A stretch of 64,000 bases of DNA from Artemisia argyi (lineage: Eukaryota > Streptophyta > Magnoliopsida > Asterales > Asteraceae), in the NCBI GenBank assembly GCA_030686995.1, contig CM060696.1:13553987-13617986 (forward strand). Reading direction: 5' to 3'. This document shows positions 42,910 through 54,992 of the stretch, piece after piece. The notes beneath the pieces were generated by a model, which was given only the letters and a program-made list of their open reading frames with translations, was not told the origin of the DNA and did not search any database. Position 1 is the stretch's first letter; each line of letters opens with the position of its first letter. Position numbers and translations under genes: made by a program.

Positions 42910-43499
42910 TTCTACCCCCCTAAAAAGGGAATCTCGTCCGCGAGATTCAGTCAGCGTTGGTCATTGGAGTGTTTTTGGTGAAGAGGTGGGGGTACTTCAG
43001 ACGAATCTGGTCTTCTCGTTCCCAAGTGAATTCGGGACCTTGTTGAGAATTTCAGCGAATCTTAACGATAGGAATTCGACTATGTTTCAACTACTGGACA
43101 TCACGATCCATAATCTCGACCGGTTCTTCGATAAAGTTAAGCTTGTCATCAAGCTGAATCTCTTCTAACGGAATGATAAGGGATTCATCGGCTAAGCACT
43201 TCTTGAGATTGGAAACATGAAACGAATTGTGCACACTGCTGAGCTCCGGCGGAAGCTCAAGTCTGTAAGCTACAGGGCTGACTCTAGCCAATATCTTAAA
43301 TGGACCAACGTATCTCGTCTTTAACTTCCTGCATTTTTCGAACCATATCACGTCTTTCCAAGGCGAGACTTTCAACATAACTTGGTCGCCAATCTTGAAA
43401 TTCTAATGGTTTGCGTCGCACATCGTATAGCTTCTTATGTCGATCATGTGCAGCCTGTTGACTTGGAGCGTTGTTCCAAGCCCTGATGTGTTCTAATGA
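42910..43499 (-). pseudogene. integrase C-terminus of a Tekay/Del-type gypsy element
   Basis: On the - strand from about 43490: [17 protein letters not shown], a frameshift, then [63 protein letters not shown], a stop at 43090, and further on HSRIPIVK and GPEFTWERED in the same family order. This is the integrase tail that precedes the polypurine tract. All upstream pol domains are missing. Confidence 0.88.
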
Positions 43500-44700
43500 T
43501 CAATGAAAATGAAATGACCAAGGAAGCGTACTAATAGCCAAAAGAAGTAGATGTCAATGCTAATGAAAGGAGTGAGAAATACATTACAATACTCATGAAA
43601 GAACTAATGAATCATAAGAATAAAAAGGGAATCATGTCAAGTACCATGTTTCAAGAACAGAGAATGTTAAAAATGAAAGGTTGCAAACGAAAAGATCAAC
43701 AATAGAAAGAACATTCGTACTAATATGAGCCAATAATGCTTGAAAGAAAGATTAAATATCCGTACGAATAAAGAAGCAAACTGCTATCGATTAACGAAAA
43801 AGAATTAATGAATCACAACAATAGTAAATAGAATTAGATGTCAAAACAAAGAATGATTGAAAGGAGATTAGATGTACGAATGAAGAAGGAAAACGCGATT
43901 GATTTATGCAAACGAAAGAGTCAATAAATCATAACAATAGTAAATAGGTTTAGATGTCAAGAACAAAGAATGCTTAAAAGGCATGTTTGAAATCAGGATG
44001 AACAAAGAAACAAACGAAATAATAGGTGAAAGAAGGACCAATAATGATGCAAATAAACGCAAATAAAGGAATCATAAATCATTACGATAGCAAAGAGGAT
44101 GGATGGAGAATATCAACACAATAATAAATTAACCGAGAGAATCAAAGTGTTCAAATAATAATCAAGAGGGGTAAATACTGAAAGACAGAGTGTCAAATGA
44201 GGACAATCAAGAAATGAGACCGACAATAAGCATCCCATATGAGAATAAATGAGGACAAGCAATAAATGAGAAAAGCATTACGCAAATCGAATGCTAAGTA
44301 AGAACAATAATAAATACAAAAGACATTAAATTTTTCGAATGTTGATTGAAGGTAATTGGGAGCGAACAATAAATGAGAAAGACAATAAATGTCATAACTA
44401 TGAACAAGTAATCAGCGAGAAGTCAATTAGTATTACGAATTTTGATTAAGATTGAATGTGAACAACAAATAACCGGTTAGACAATAAATGTCACGAATGA
44501 GAGCAAACAGTAAATGAAAAGTCGAATATTGATTGAGTAAGGATGAAGACAGTAATAAATGGGAAAGACAATAAGTGTCATGAATGAGAATGAGTCAATA
44601 AATGCAAAGTCAAATAAGTATCAAGGATGTTGATTGATTATGAATGAGAACAACAATAAATGTGATAATCAATAAGTATGGCGAATCTTGATTGAGAAGG
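43500..44700. repeat. degenerate minisatellite-like filler in element I
   Basis: AATAAATG-rich imperfect repeats (for example GAACAATAAATGAGAAAGAC, TAAATGTCA, AATGAGAAC) with a loose period of about 30-60 bp fill the place where gag-pol should be. No open frame is present. It is probably derived from slippage after deletion (inference). Confidence 0.6.
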
Positions 44701-45754
44701 ACAGAATATTCGTACTCAACCTCTCAGGCTTTATTCTGGTCTAACGAGACCATTGGTTGGTCGTCAAGCAGTTTCTACTGGTGCGTGATGTTCCTTACGA
44801 GGCGCCATGCGTGTCACCGGTAATAGGGTAGAGTGGTGAATGGATTTTCTGGTGATAAACTCTAGTCGGGTGGGAAGAGTAAGATTATTAGTGGCTCTCC
44901 TATTCGTCTTTCGAGAGGTCTCATTATTGACTTCGAATGGCTCCGTCTCATTGTCGGGCATTAGTAAGTAGGTCAGTGATATGGGTGTTGGGAGGGTGGC
45001 CGACAAGTTTTCCAACTTGTCCTCGGAATCAAAAAATACATTAAGTAGGGGTAAACATTGCTGTCGAGTTCCGTCGTTACATTCCTGGTGACGTGATTCT
45101 TCAAAACCACAAGAAGTGAGGAAGAATGAGGTGTTATAAACCCGTGTCACGAAAGTAGGTGTTCCAAAGGTATAGTGTTACAAAAGCATGGGACGAGTGT
45201 TCAAACTAGTCTTCAGAAACGGCTAGTAAGGTAGTCAGGGAAATTGGCAGACTATAATGGGTTTTAATGTCACATAAAACGGTGTCACATATGATTTTGA
45301 AAATTTTTAGAGACCATTTGTATTAATCATGATATGTCGAAAGGTTTAGAGGACCTTCAAACGTACGAGTGTGTATGTTAGTTCAGTTACGCTAGTAATA
45401 TGTCTCTAGCTTTTAAAAGTTGTTTTGAAAGACCAAAATGAGTGTCCTAACTTGAAGTCAAATGGTAAGATTACATAGGGGAAAAGGCGTAACGGTGTGA
45501 CAGGTACGGTATGTATGTATAAGTGTATAGAAAATACTTATAGTGAATAGCGTAAATCATGTAAAGTATAGGTTATCAAGTAGCAAGGTATAACACATAG
45601 TTACGTCATATAGATCATTAAGTAAAATATCAAGTAAGGCAATGGCTTGGCAGGCAGGCATGTGGCGGTCATAGGGTTAAGTTTTTGTAAAGGTAGCTAT
45701 AGTCTGGGTTTTGGAAATACCCAATTCTCTATAACCGAGGCTCTGATACCAATC
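44701..45754 (-). other. 5' untranslated region and primer site of gypsy I
   Basis: The primer site TGGTATCAGAGC is at 45751-45740 on the - strand, three bases inside the LTR. The leader runs down to about 44809, where ATG GCG CCT (MAPRKEHHAPVETA) opens a frame that stops after 14 codons at 44764. This looks like the start of gag, truncated. A longer frame through the same region (45150-44764) is probably accidental. Confidence 0.65.
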
Positions 45755-48700
45755 TGTCACACCCCCGAAATTCGGGTCCAGCAGAAGCATACATGTCACT
45801 GGGGTGCAACTCAATTGGTATCATAACATAAGGTACAAAGAATGGTTTCATTTCATTTATTTAGAATGAAAGTTGTTATCAAAAGCATTTATTTTACATA
45901 TTATAAAAGAAGAGTGGAAATAGTCCCATAATTTAGTTAAAACGGTCCCAATTAGTTATCAGAGTCTTCTATGACCATGCCATGCCTTGCAAAAGCCTCC
46001 AAAGGTAAGATAACGCCTTAAGAACCTGAAAATACATGCTAAAACGTCAGCATAAAGCTGGTGAGTTCATAGATTTTAGTAAACAAGTAATTTTCGGTAA
46101 ACAAGTACTTTCGGTAAACAAGTATTTTCGGTAAACAAGCATTTTTGGTAAACAAGTATTTTGCGGAAGGCAAGACAATATAACAAATACAATGTCACAG
46201 CCAAAAATAAAGTATACAGTGCCTAAAGCTCATGACCCCGAAGCTCGACGTAATCGTATGCAATCAAGCATAAAATGCCCCAAGTAAGTGTTTGCCAGAC
46301 ACTCGGAAGTAATCCGAATGATATGCGTCCGTTTGACAGGTTGGCGCGACCAACTCGGACGGGGTGTCAACCCAAATAGATCTATCCACAGCATTCGCGC
46401 TTACACGCATGTAATTAACGGTTCATGATAAAAGGGGACTTTAGTGGCAGTAATCGGTAACTTAGGCAAAGTAACAGTTTTGTATTTATACCCGCAAAAG
46501 CAAGAACTTGTATCCATAAGAAAGTAATCAAGGATGGAATAAGTAATTCATAAGGTATTCAAGTAATCAATCAAGTATTTCAACCATCCAGTAATGTTTG
46601 AGAAAGTGAATCGCGTTCAAGTGAAACAAGCATTGAATTTAAATAGTAATAAGCATGTATCTTCCCCCAAAAGAGTTGTAAAACAAGTAAAAGGAGGGGT
46701 TATGAACTCACCTTAGCAAAAGCAATATCCGATAGACAAAGTAGTAGTTGGAAATAAAGTCCGGGTACTCTAATCGCGGCCTAAATAATGCATATGTCTT
46801 AGGTTCGAAAACAAGGTCAAGCATGCAAGTCATACACTATATTATCACTTGTACATGTTGTTGGAAATTTTTATTGCCAAAAACGTAGGTAATCAAAGTA
46901 ATCTCGTATTTAAGTCATCCACCATTTTAGAAAACGTAGCTTGTAAATCTCATGACCAAATATTTGTCGTCTTGTAAATATATATTTTGAAAAACTCTAA
47001 CGCACCTAATAAGTATACACAATGTTCTACCATTTTTATATACGTCATTTTAGCCAAAATACAACTTAAAATGTCCAAAAGTCCATTTTATAAATTCCAT
47101 CAGCTTTTAAATAAAAGCTGTCAATTATTATATAGTTTTGTCCAACTTCTTTAGGCCATAACTTTCGCGTCGTAGTTCCGTTTTTCAAGTTCTTTATATC
47201 CCCGCGAAGGTATTCAAGTGTACTCTAGTATTTTCAAGGTCTCGGTTATTTTAGAAATCATTAAACCTCAGTTTTCCTAGGTAGAAAATCGAGACAGACT
47301 TATTATTTTCAGAAAGTTATAGTTTTCGTCGTAAATATTGAAAATAGCATATCTTTTTCGTTATAAGTCCGTTTTAACCCGTTCAAGCGGCCACGTTCTC
47401 GTTATTAAATCTATTTTCTATATTTCAAGTCCAATATGGCCAACCAAGTACTGATTTTCCACAGGGGGTCGAAAAGGGACAGATTCATCATAATAATGTC
47501 AAGTTATTTTCCTAGTATTTTCTTGGCTACAATATTTTACCAACAACTCCAATCCTTGTCCTAGGTCATCCCTCAACTAGAAAAATAGTGATCTAAACAT
47601 AAACTTAACAATATTCAAGGTCCATGTACAAGATCATCCAAGTATTTAAACTTTAAATCTACTAACATATATGTATATATAAAGTTTTTCATCATTTTCT
47701 TGTAAAGATTTTTACTAGTAAATTTTCTTGTAATCAAAACTTGTTCAAAGCATATTTTCTTGTCAAGAGATCAAGGTGGATGTAAAGTTTTATCAACATA
47801 TACCAAGTGATACTAAGTATATATACTAGACAAGCACTAAAATCATGAAAATCATGAAGTATTAGTAGTGTAAAAGAAAAGATTACTTACAAAGGTGATT
47901 AGTGAGATGAGGGTTGTAAAACACTAATGTAACCCCAAGATTAGTACTCCAAACCCTTGTTAATCTACCCTAAGTACCCTTGAAAGTGACCACAACTTCC
48001 TTTTTCTTCCTTGCTCCTTGTGGATGTCGAATTATATGTAAGAGTGGGAGGTGAGTGTGTTTTCTTTTTAACTAAAATGAAGACTAGTTTAGGTGTACAC
48101 ATATATATAGCAATGTGGTCAAAGTGGTCAAAAATATCACAAGGACTTGGTCCTTGTGATGGCCGGTTTTCATGGGAAAGGAGGGGGGCAAAAAGTTGCC
48201 TTAGCCACCCTCATTAATTGCATGTCTCTAATGATAATAAGATTGAAATTTTATTAGATTTTGTAGTGCTAGTTTTATACATTGTAGGGGGGGGGGCGGC
48301 TCATATGTCTAGGATAGGAAGAAAATGGTTTTTATTTGTATAAAATGTATATATTGAATGTATTGGGTAGTAAAAATATGTATTGGGTATTAGTTTGGTA
48401 GTTAACGGAAGTTATACGTAATTAAACGTAAGATATAAAGAATTTATCTTGGACATCGAAAAATATTTTTAGGACTTTGGTAATAGTTTTGGAAGTATAA
48501 AAATACCCTAAAAATAATTGTTGAGAAAGTCGGGTATGTCAAGTGTTACATTCTTGAATAAAAATTTACATTTTATTGAATTTAAAACCGTACGTATTTA
48601 AAGAATAGAAATTTGTTTTATAGTATAAAATTATGAATTGGGGAAGGAGCAAGGTACCGGAGCGTTGTGGACTAAAATTAGCCTAAGTCCTAGAGTACTT

Positions 48701-48828
48701 AGAATTTAATTAGAAATTCGCGTCGATTCAAGTAAAAGGCTCATGTAAAAATGTTTCAAATCAAACGTCAAAAATTTAAATTCTAGTTTAGAAATTAGTA
48801 TTGACCTGGGAAATAGTGGGTTGTGACA
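45755..48828 (-). repeat. 5' LTR of gypsy I (3,074 bp)
   Basis: Same sequence as the LTR at 39837-42909 with one extra G in the homopolymer near 48287-48296. Confidence 0.93.
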
Positions 48829-49474
48829 CTAACATAACAAAAAATGAGAAAACGAAAGTTGGTTCTAAAACTTCAACCCCCAAAGAACTTTTCAAACAAA
48901 CGGGGTGTGTTTCTCCCTAGAAAAACATAAAGATCACAGATTTAGAAGAAGTTGTGGTTTATTTTGGTTACGGATTAAAGGGAGCCTTCCGAACCTCTGG
49001 CGTGTAGCCGGCGGCCGGAGGCGGCAGCGGAAGAGTTTAGGTTTTGTGAATCTTAATGACCTGATACATGTAAAAATATAATGTATTGATATTGTTTGAT
49101 GTTTTTATCATGCCACTGAATTACATACGAAATACATATACAGAGTCTAGCTATGCTCTACTTTAGGACTATAGGGAATCACCCCTTAATTACATACTAA
49201 TCAACTTTAATGTCCAACTAATCAACCTTATCTCATAAAGCTAACAGTTTAAACATTAGTTCCTACAACCTGGTACGTACCGAAAAAGAAGAAAAAAATT
49301 TATTCAATAATGTTTCATCAGATACAATTTAACAACTAAAACTTTGGAGGTAAGAAATGACAAGCCTTTGATCTCAGCTCTTTGCTAGTAAACTAGCGCT
49401 AGGCTACAAACATACGCTTTATGCTCATACAGAAAAAAATATATATATTGAATTGAAGGATCCAAAAGAAAACT

Positions 49475-51649
49475 CTAGCATTTTGGAAGATCAGCTGGTG
49501 GCGGTAAAAGCTTTTGGTTTGGATTTTTTCCGTCCAACACGAGCCAAGCCATCTTCAAACCCCAACTTGTGTGAACTTCCAAATGGCAATGCATGAACCA
49601 TACCCCTGCTCAATGTGTATAAAGAAACATACATATCAGCAAAGTTATAAGCATTTTTTGTATCATATGAAAAAGCGGTGTACGTGTTAAACATACCTGG
49701 GTTATCAGCGAGAAATCGTATAGCAACCCACCCGCCAGAAGGGACACCAATCGTGTTTCTTTCAATAGGGTCGATGAGATTAAAGTTCTTTGGGTCCTTG
49801 TTAGGATTGTAGTTTCCAAACCCTTGACCAACAACAAAGAAGTTGAAACCATGGAGATGAAGTGGGTGGCTTTCAACACCAAGAATGCTCGTATCTTGCA
49901 TAACCAACTCCACATTCGTGTTAAACGGAAGAACCATGAGTTTTGTATCATTGCTCACAAAAGTATTGTTAGGAGGAGTTCCTGTATAGTTAAACCAATG
50001 CAATGGGTTGATTGGGAAATAAGGACTATAAACACCCTTTGATTGATCAAAATAGTGGGACTGGAGAAGGGCAACACTTGGTTGTACGAATGAAACATTG
50101 TTGATAGAAGCAGCAAATCTAGTTCCATTCGGTCCTTGGCAAGTTTGGTTCTTTTCACAAGGGCTTGTACCAAGTCCAATGGTGAAAAATAAATGTCTGT
50201 CAATCTTTTGTGGTACATTAGCTGGAAACTGGGCACTTGCCAAGCTACGAAGTCTATTTGAAAATTTTGTCACAAATGAAGTGTCATTTAGAGATGGTAA
50301 TGTTGGTTTAAAGAGTGGAAGATTTTTCATGTGAACGGACGATTCATATTCAAGAATACCAGCAACTGTGGAATTGTCAAAAGTTCCTTGTCCCGTTACA
50401 TATGGTCTAGCTAACATGAGAAAGTTGGCACCAGGAAACTTTGATTTTGTCTTAAGGAGAACGTTGGTGGTTTGGCCAGGAGCTAGTATAAGAGTTTCAG
50501 TGTCGAAAGGTTTTACGTAAATGGCATCAGCTTCAACAACTTTGAGAGTGTGGTTTGCTATGCTGAAAAAGAGTTCATCATTAAGTGCCGCATTGATTAG
50601 TCGAAGGAGGTATGTCTTCCCAGGCTTAACCTTCAGCTTGAATGTATCTGCTAATTAATATCATCAGTCATTTCAGACATATGGATAATTAAATGTGCAT
50701 GTATAGTTATAACTGGAATAGATAGTACTCCTTTTCATTTCCTAGATAGTAACAAATTGTGAAATACCTTTAGCAGAACAGTTATATAATGGACCAGGAA
50801 GCCCGTTGAAGGTATAGGCATCAGAAACATTTGGACCTCCACCAGTTTGTGTTGCTTGAGCTATTATGGCTTCCGGGTCAGTATTAAACCACTCTCCTGT
50901 AGGCATAAAGCAGCGTGTTAATTTTATTGCATGCCAAAAAGCTATTAATTTTGTTCGACTCTGTAGAAACTCTTACCAAAGATGATGGGAACTTCTTTGT
51001 AGGGTTTGGTAAATGGGTAAGGGACATGAAGCTTTGGAAGAATGATAAGTGGTCCATAAACACTCGCTCGGAGCCATGATATATGCGCATGCCAAAACAA
51101 GGTTCCTCTTTGTCCAACAACGGTATAGTTGTACACATAGCTTTGTCCAGTTTGTATGGGGCATTGTGTTATGTAAGCCGGCCCATCTGCCCATCCACTT
51201 CGAATCTGTCTAATACCATGCCTGTTTACCATCAGAAACATAAATCATATGAACAAAGATAGATAGAAACATTTACTATATTGTCGAAGAAATAGATAAT
51301 ATGAAGCTACCAGTGGATCGTAATATTGTTGGAAACATGGTTGGTGACTTTGATTAGCAAACGGTCACCCTCCCTGGCGACTATACGCGGACCTGGAAAT
51401 CTCCCATTCACCGTAACCATAGTCTTCGTGTGGCATAGTCGTGTCACATTTTGCAGTTGGATCTGCATAGAGCAATTTTCTATTAACATCTTAAACTAAA
51501 TCATAAAACTACGTACAGCAAAGAACGATATTGCATTAAATGATACGCACGTTAAACTCATATTTCCTGGTAGTGCTAGCAACACCATACACTGAAAGAA
51601 TTAAAGTTATTGCAACTATAGGAAACATTATTCTCACAAAACTATCCAT
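49475..51649 (-). CDS. LAC17-like: laccase 2 (multicopper oxidase, LAC17-like), six exons
   Basis: Paralogue of the gene at 19142-21304 with identical exon structure: 51649-51551, 51462-51311, 51221-50977, 50896-50768, 50647-49697, 49605-49475, all GT-AG. The product is 568 residues with an N-terminal hydrophobic signal ([20 protein letters not shown]) and all four copper motifs intact (HWHG, WHAH, HPLHLHG, HCHLEVH). By eye it differs from copy 1 at about ten residues, four of them in the signal exon. Copy 1 has NTSVELV and copy 2 NTNVELV, so one N-glycosylation sequon is lost or gained. The exon 5 frame runs open into the last intron, so an ORF-only reading gives a false C-terminus. Function: cell-wall oxidation of phenolics, probably lignin. 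Copia G lies about 610 bp upstream. Confidence 0.95.
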
Positions 51650-51712
51650 CTTTCTCGGTTAGTAATCTGAGAGGCTTTTGCTACTGCTATGAAACAAGCA
51701 ATGAAAGTTGAA

Positions 51713-51720
51713 TATTTATA
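51713..51720 (-). promoter_or_regulatory. TATA box of laccase 2
   Basis: TATAAATA on the - strand, 64 bp before the ATG, at the same spacing as in laccase 1. Confidence 0.65.
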
Positions 51721-52259
51721 GGATTTGAGGCTAATGATGATTGATTTGGAAGTTTTAAGAATGTCATATTCTATTGTTAGAATGCAACTTTTGAGTGCTA
51801 AAAAAGTGATAATTAATTTCCATCTGTTTATTTCAATACCTTCCCTTTGTCGTAAGGACTTTGTTCCAGTCTCTATACACATATTAAAACAAGATTGTGA
51901 ATGCAGTTATATATATGTCGGTTTAGATATTTGAATTGTTAAAATCTTGTTGTACCAACTATGCTTCTTGTAAAGTTTTCTTAACTCGCCTGGGTCTTCT
52001 CTTTTAAAGTATTTAAATCATACTAAAAACATATTTTGGAAAAAAGGCTACTCAACCACAAAATATAACATACGTGTATCTAAGAAATTGTTTCCCAAGT
52101 CATATTGTCATTGTCAATTATAAATGAGTTTTCCTTCTACACTTTTTCCTGTGATTTATTTTATATCCGAACATTTTATTAGTTACTTTTTTAGAACACT
52201 TTTCTCTGACCAAATACTTCAAATGTGCATTTGAGTTATGATTTTATTTTTAGTCATCT
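51721..52259 (-). other. upstream region of laccase 2
   Basis: It is paralogous to 21376-22740 without the foldback and Mutator-MITE insertions, so it records the older state of the promoter region. It is cut at 52259 by the LTR of copia G. No further element was recognised. Confidence 0.65.
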
Positions 52260-52626
52260 TGTAGTAATCGATAACCTACAACCCCTGGTTACTAGAGCGG
52301 ATTAAACCCGATCGTGAAGTCGAACACACCACAGCAAGTTATGATTGACAGAAAAGAAAACGAGCACAAGTAAGTATTCCTAATAGAAACTGGATTAGTT
52401 ATTGAAAGAATGCGTATATAACTCGTCTCCTCCTCACCTCCTTTTATAGAAATGAGGGGAAGAGTAAACCGACTCTAACAAAAACTCTTAGTCGGCTGTT
52501 ACAAATACACGGGTTAGGCTTGGGACACAAGCCAACCAAACAGACTCCTACTTGACTAAGAATAACAACTGACACTTAACACCCCAGACATAACCATAAG
52601 CTAATATAGAGACTAATCTTGTAACA
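52260..52626 (-). repeat. 3' LTR of copia G (367 bp)
   Basis: Ends TGTAGTAATCG (52260) and CTTGTAACA (52626) on the + strand. A TATAAAAGGAGG-like promoter box is at about 52440-52450 on the - strand. Confidence 0.8.
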
Positions 52627-52647
52627 ATTTCCACCTTAGGCTTTATA

Positions 52648-53181
52648 TTAGTCTATACCAACGCTCAACAACTCCAAGCGGTGTTGAAACTTGTGTCTAG
52701 GTACCACCTTCGTCAAGACATCCGCAGCATTGTGTTCAGTACCCACTTTCAGAACTTCAACCGTCTTTGCTTCCAAGACCTCTCTAATAAAGTGATAACG
52801 CACATTGATGTGCTTAGTCCTTTCATGAAAAGCATGATTCCACGATAAGTGAATCACGCCCTGATTATCACAATTAACTGCCACAGTGTTAAGCTCCATG
52901 CCCAACTCTTCCAAGAGTCCCCTTAGCCAAATAGCTTCCTTTATAGCCTCCGTAAGGGCCATATACTCCGCCTCTATAGTTGAAAGAGCCACCACGTGTT
53001 GTAGCGTTGCCTTCCAGCTTACAACACATCCCTGTACTAAAAATGCGTAACCTGTGATTGACCTACCTTTATCCGGATCCTTAGCGTAGTCTGAATCAAC
53101 AAAACCTGTTACGTCCACATGGTTGCTACGATCTGTCCCATACACCAAACCCACGTACGCAGTACCCCGCAAATATTTCAA
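52648..53181 (-). pseudogene. copia G RNase H domain
   Basis: A continuous frame with the copia RNase H hallmarks: GFVDSDYAKD, GYAFLVQGCVVSWKATLQ, STIEAEYMAL, NCDNQGVIHL, HERTKHINVRYHFIRE and NAADVLTK. The family enzyme degrades RNA in the RNA:DNA hybrid during reverse transcription. The catalytic Asp/Glu pattern (DSDYAKD, EAEYMA, CDNQG) is present, but the rest of RT upstream is deleted. Confidence 0.88.
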
Positions 53182-53861
53182 AATCCACTTCGCTGCTTAC
53201 CTGGATTCGCCAAATATCTGCTAACTACACTTACCGCACACGCTATGAATGGTCTTATGCACACCATCAAGTACATTAAGCTCCCAACCGCATTTGAATA
53301 CGGCACCTTACTCATCCTTTCAACATCACAATCCCTAACCGGAAAATCCTTCAACGACAGCTTGAAGTCTTTTGAACACCTTCAATCCCTTCCTTTATCT
53401 TGAACAACCATTTGCAGCTCACCAGCTTTTGCCCAGTTGGATGATCTACTAACTCATAGGTCTTATTCTTCTTCAGAGAATCCATCTCTTCATCCATAGC
53501 AGCTTTCCACTTAGAACTGTCTTCACAAGCAACTGCCCTCCTGGTATGCCAACGGTTCATGAGTATCTTCTTCCTCTTCTGCAGCAAACGCGTAAGCAGC
53601 CATATTACTCTCATCTCGAAACCTCAAAGGTTTCGTTCTTGTCCTTGGCTCTCTATCCCGAACCAACTGATAATCTGTGAGATCCAGTGTCTGATCAGTT
53701 TCTTGATCCTCTGCATCTTCATCATTGTCATCTTCCTGATCATCTATCTGATCTTCCTCAAGCAAATGATTATTTAACCTTTGGAGTTCCACCTCAACCA
53801 GTAATTCCTCAACAGAGTTATCAGTACATGCACCAGAATCCTTCAACGTGTCTTTGTACAT
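53182..53861 (-). pseudogene. copia G RT N-terminus and integrase-RT linker, frameshifted
   Basis: 53614-53380 gives the RT entry segment (KWKAAMDEEMDSLKKNKTYEL, KLVSCKWLFKIKEG). 53861-53523 is the acidic linker before it (EDNDEDAEDQETDQ, REPRTRTKPLRF). The frames differ, so there are frameshifts. The polymerase core with its YVDD motif is missing between 53380 and 53181. Confidence 0.8.
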
Positions 53862-53867
53862 GACACT

Positions 53868-54640
53868 TTAATTGAAGACCACGTTCCTGCTAGTGACTAT
53901 TTTAGGTGATTCGTTATCAAGCCTATATAGCCTGTACCCCTTCGCACCTTCAGGATACCCCAAAAGAACGCATTTTACTGCTCTTGGCTCGAGCTTACCT
54001 TGTTTAACGTGTGAATATGTGACACAACCGAAAATCCTCAACATCCAATAATCACTTGGATGTCCCAACCACATCTCCATAGGTGTCTTTTTCTCTATCG
54101 TTGTCGATGGTGACCTATTTATAACATATGCGGCCGTACATGTCGCTTCCGCCCATAAGGTCTTGGGAAATCCAGACCGAATTAATAAACAGCGTACCTT
54201 ATCCATGAGAGTTCTATTCATCCGTTTTGCTAATCCATTCTGTTGCGGCGTCTTGGCAACTGTCAAATGTCTAGCAATCCCACTCTCAGTTCATAGTTGT
54301 TCAAACTCCCGGTTACAGAACTCAAGACCATTATCTGTCCTAAGCTTCTTAACTGTCCTTCCAGTTTGATTCTCTACTAACTACTTCCACTCTTTGAACT
54401 TTCCAAATGCCTCGTGTTTGAACCTGAGAATATAAACCCATACCCTCCTGGAATAATCATCAACAATATATAAGAAATACCTTTTACCCCCTAATGATTC
54501 CACCTGAGACGGACCCCATAAGTCTGAATGAACATAGTCTATCACTCCCTGATTAGTGTACCTTCCTACACTGAAAGTGCCTCAATGTGACTTTCTCAGA
54601 ACACAATTCTCACAAAAATCGAGCTTACCTAGACTCTTCT
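53868..54640 (-). pseudogene. copia G integrase, broken
   Basis: 54266-53868 carries the catalytic-core end and C-terminal part of integrase (TPQQNGLAKRMNRTLMDKVR, LWAEATCTAAYVINRSP, RIFGCVTYSHV, KCVLLGYPEGAKGYRLY). Upstream, 54600-54270 continues with YFLYIVDDYSRRVWVY and LRTDNGLEFC, with stops in between. Integrase joins the cDNA to the genome. Confidence 0.85.
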
Positions 54641-54992
54641 TGCCAAAGAGCTCCTGCTTTTCTAGCACCTGAAGTCCCGCCTCACTGATATGTCCTAGTC
54701 TTTTGTGCTAAACCTGTGCAAGACTGTCTTTTTCTTCAACACTAGCATTAAGCTCACCCGCCACTGCATGGCCATCTAAAGAGTATACACAATTATCCCT
54801 TCGGGTTCCAGATAAAATAACCCTGGAACCATTAATCACCTTGATTTTGCCCAACTACAATTTTACGGTATATCCCACTTTTTCAAGAGTTCCCAGCGAT
54901 ATCAAGATTCTGTTCAATTCAAGAATATACCTGACATTGTGTAATACAAAACTTGACCCATCTTTCAGTTGTACCCTTACTTTGCCAATACC

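Larger units (their letters stand above)
39837..48828 (-). mobile_element. gutted Ty3-gypsy (Tekay/Del-like) element I with 3.07-kb LTRs
   Basis: Ends are TGTCACACCCCCG ... GGTTGTGACA, with duplications CTAAC at 39832-39836 and 48829-48833. LTRs are 39837-42909 and 45755-48828. The only difference I find is a G9/G10 homopolymer, so insertion is very recent. The internal 2.85 kb has the primer site, a 14-codon gag-start remnant, about 1.2 kb of degenerate short repeats and the integrase C-terminus; protease, RT and RNase H are gone. It is therefore a non-autonomous deletion derivative, mobilised in trans. Confidence 0.93.
39337..49246 (-). mobile_element. TRIM-like element J (about 0.9 kb) split by gypsy element I
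   Basis: The terminal repeats are 39337 to about 39522 and 49069-49246, with 5-bp duplications GTTTA (39332-39336 and 49247-49251). The laccase 1 flank has the empty site CGTGTTTAGACTTTAG. Without the nested element the internal region is only about 550 bp and has no ORF. On the - strand a degenerate copia primer site (GTATCAGGTCATTA, compare TGGTATCAGAGCATTA) follows the right LTR, and a CTGCAGGGGAGC polypurine tract precedes the left one. It contains a 76-bp tandem duplication at 39689-39836. Confidence 0.8.
52260..54992 (-). mobile_element. Ty1-copia remnant G (3' LTR and part of pol)
   Basis: The 3' LTR in antisense is 52260-52626 (- strand TGTTACAAGATTAG ... GATTACTACA), with polypurine GCCTAAGGTGGAAAT beside it. 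Pol pieces follow toward higher coordinates in reverse order (RNase H, RT fragment, integrase). Several stops and a large RT deletion make it non-functional. Its upstream part is cut at 54992 by the LTR of copia E. Confidence 0.9.

Noticed and set aside
44764..45150. 128-codon - strand frame as the gag of element I
   Set aside because: It has no Gag motif. Only the last 14 codons from the ATG at 44808 resemble a gag start, so it is treated as leader.
49491..49700. C-terminal part of a 308-codon frame through laccase 2 (…[15 protein letters not shown]…)
   Set aside because: It reads through the last intron and then exon 6 in a wrong frame. Splicing at 49697/49605 restores the copper motif HCHLEVH and the normal family end.
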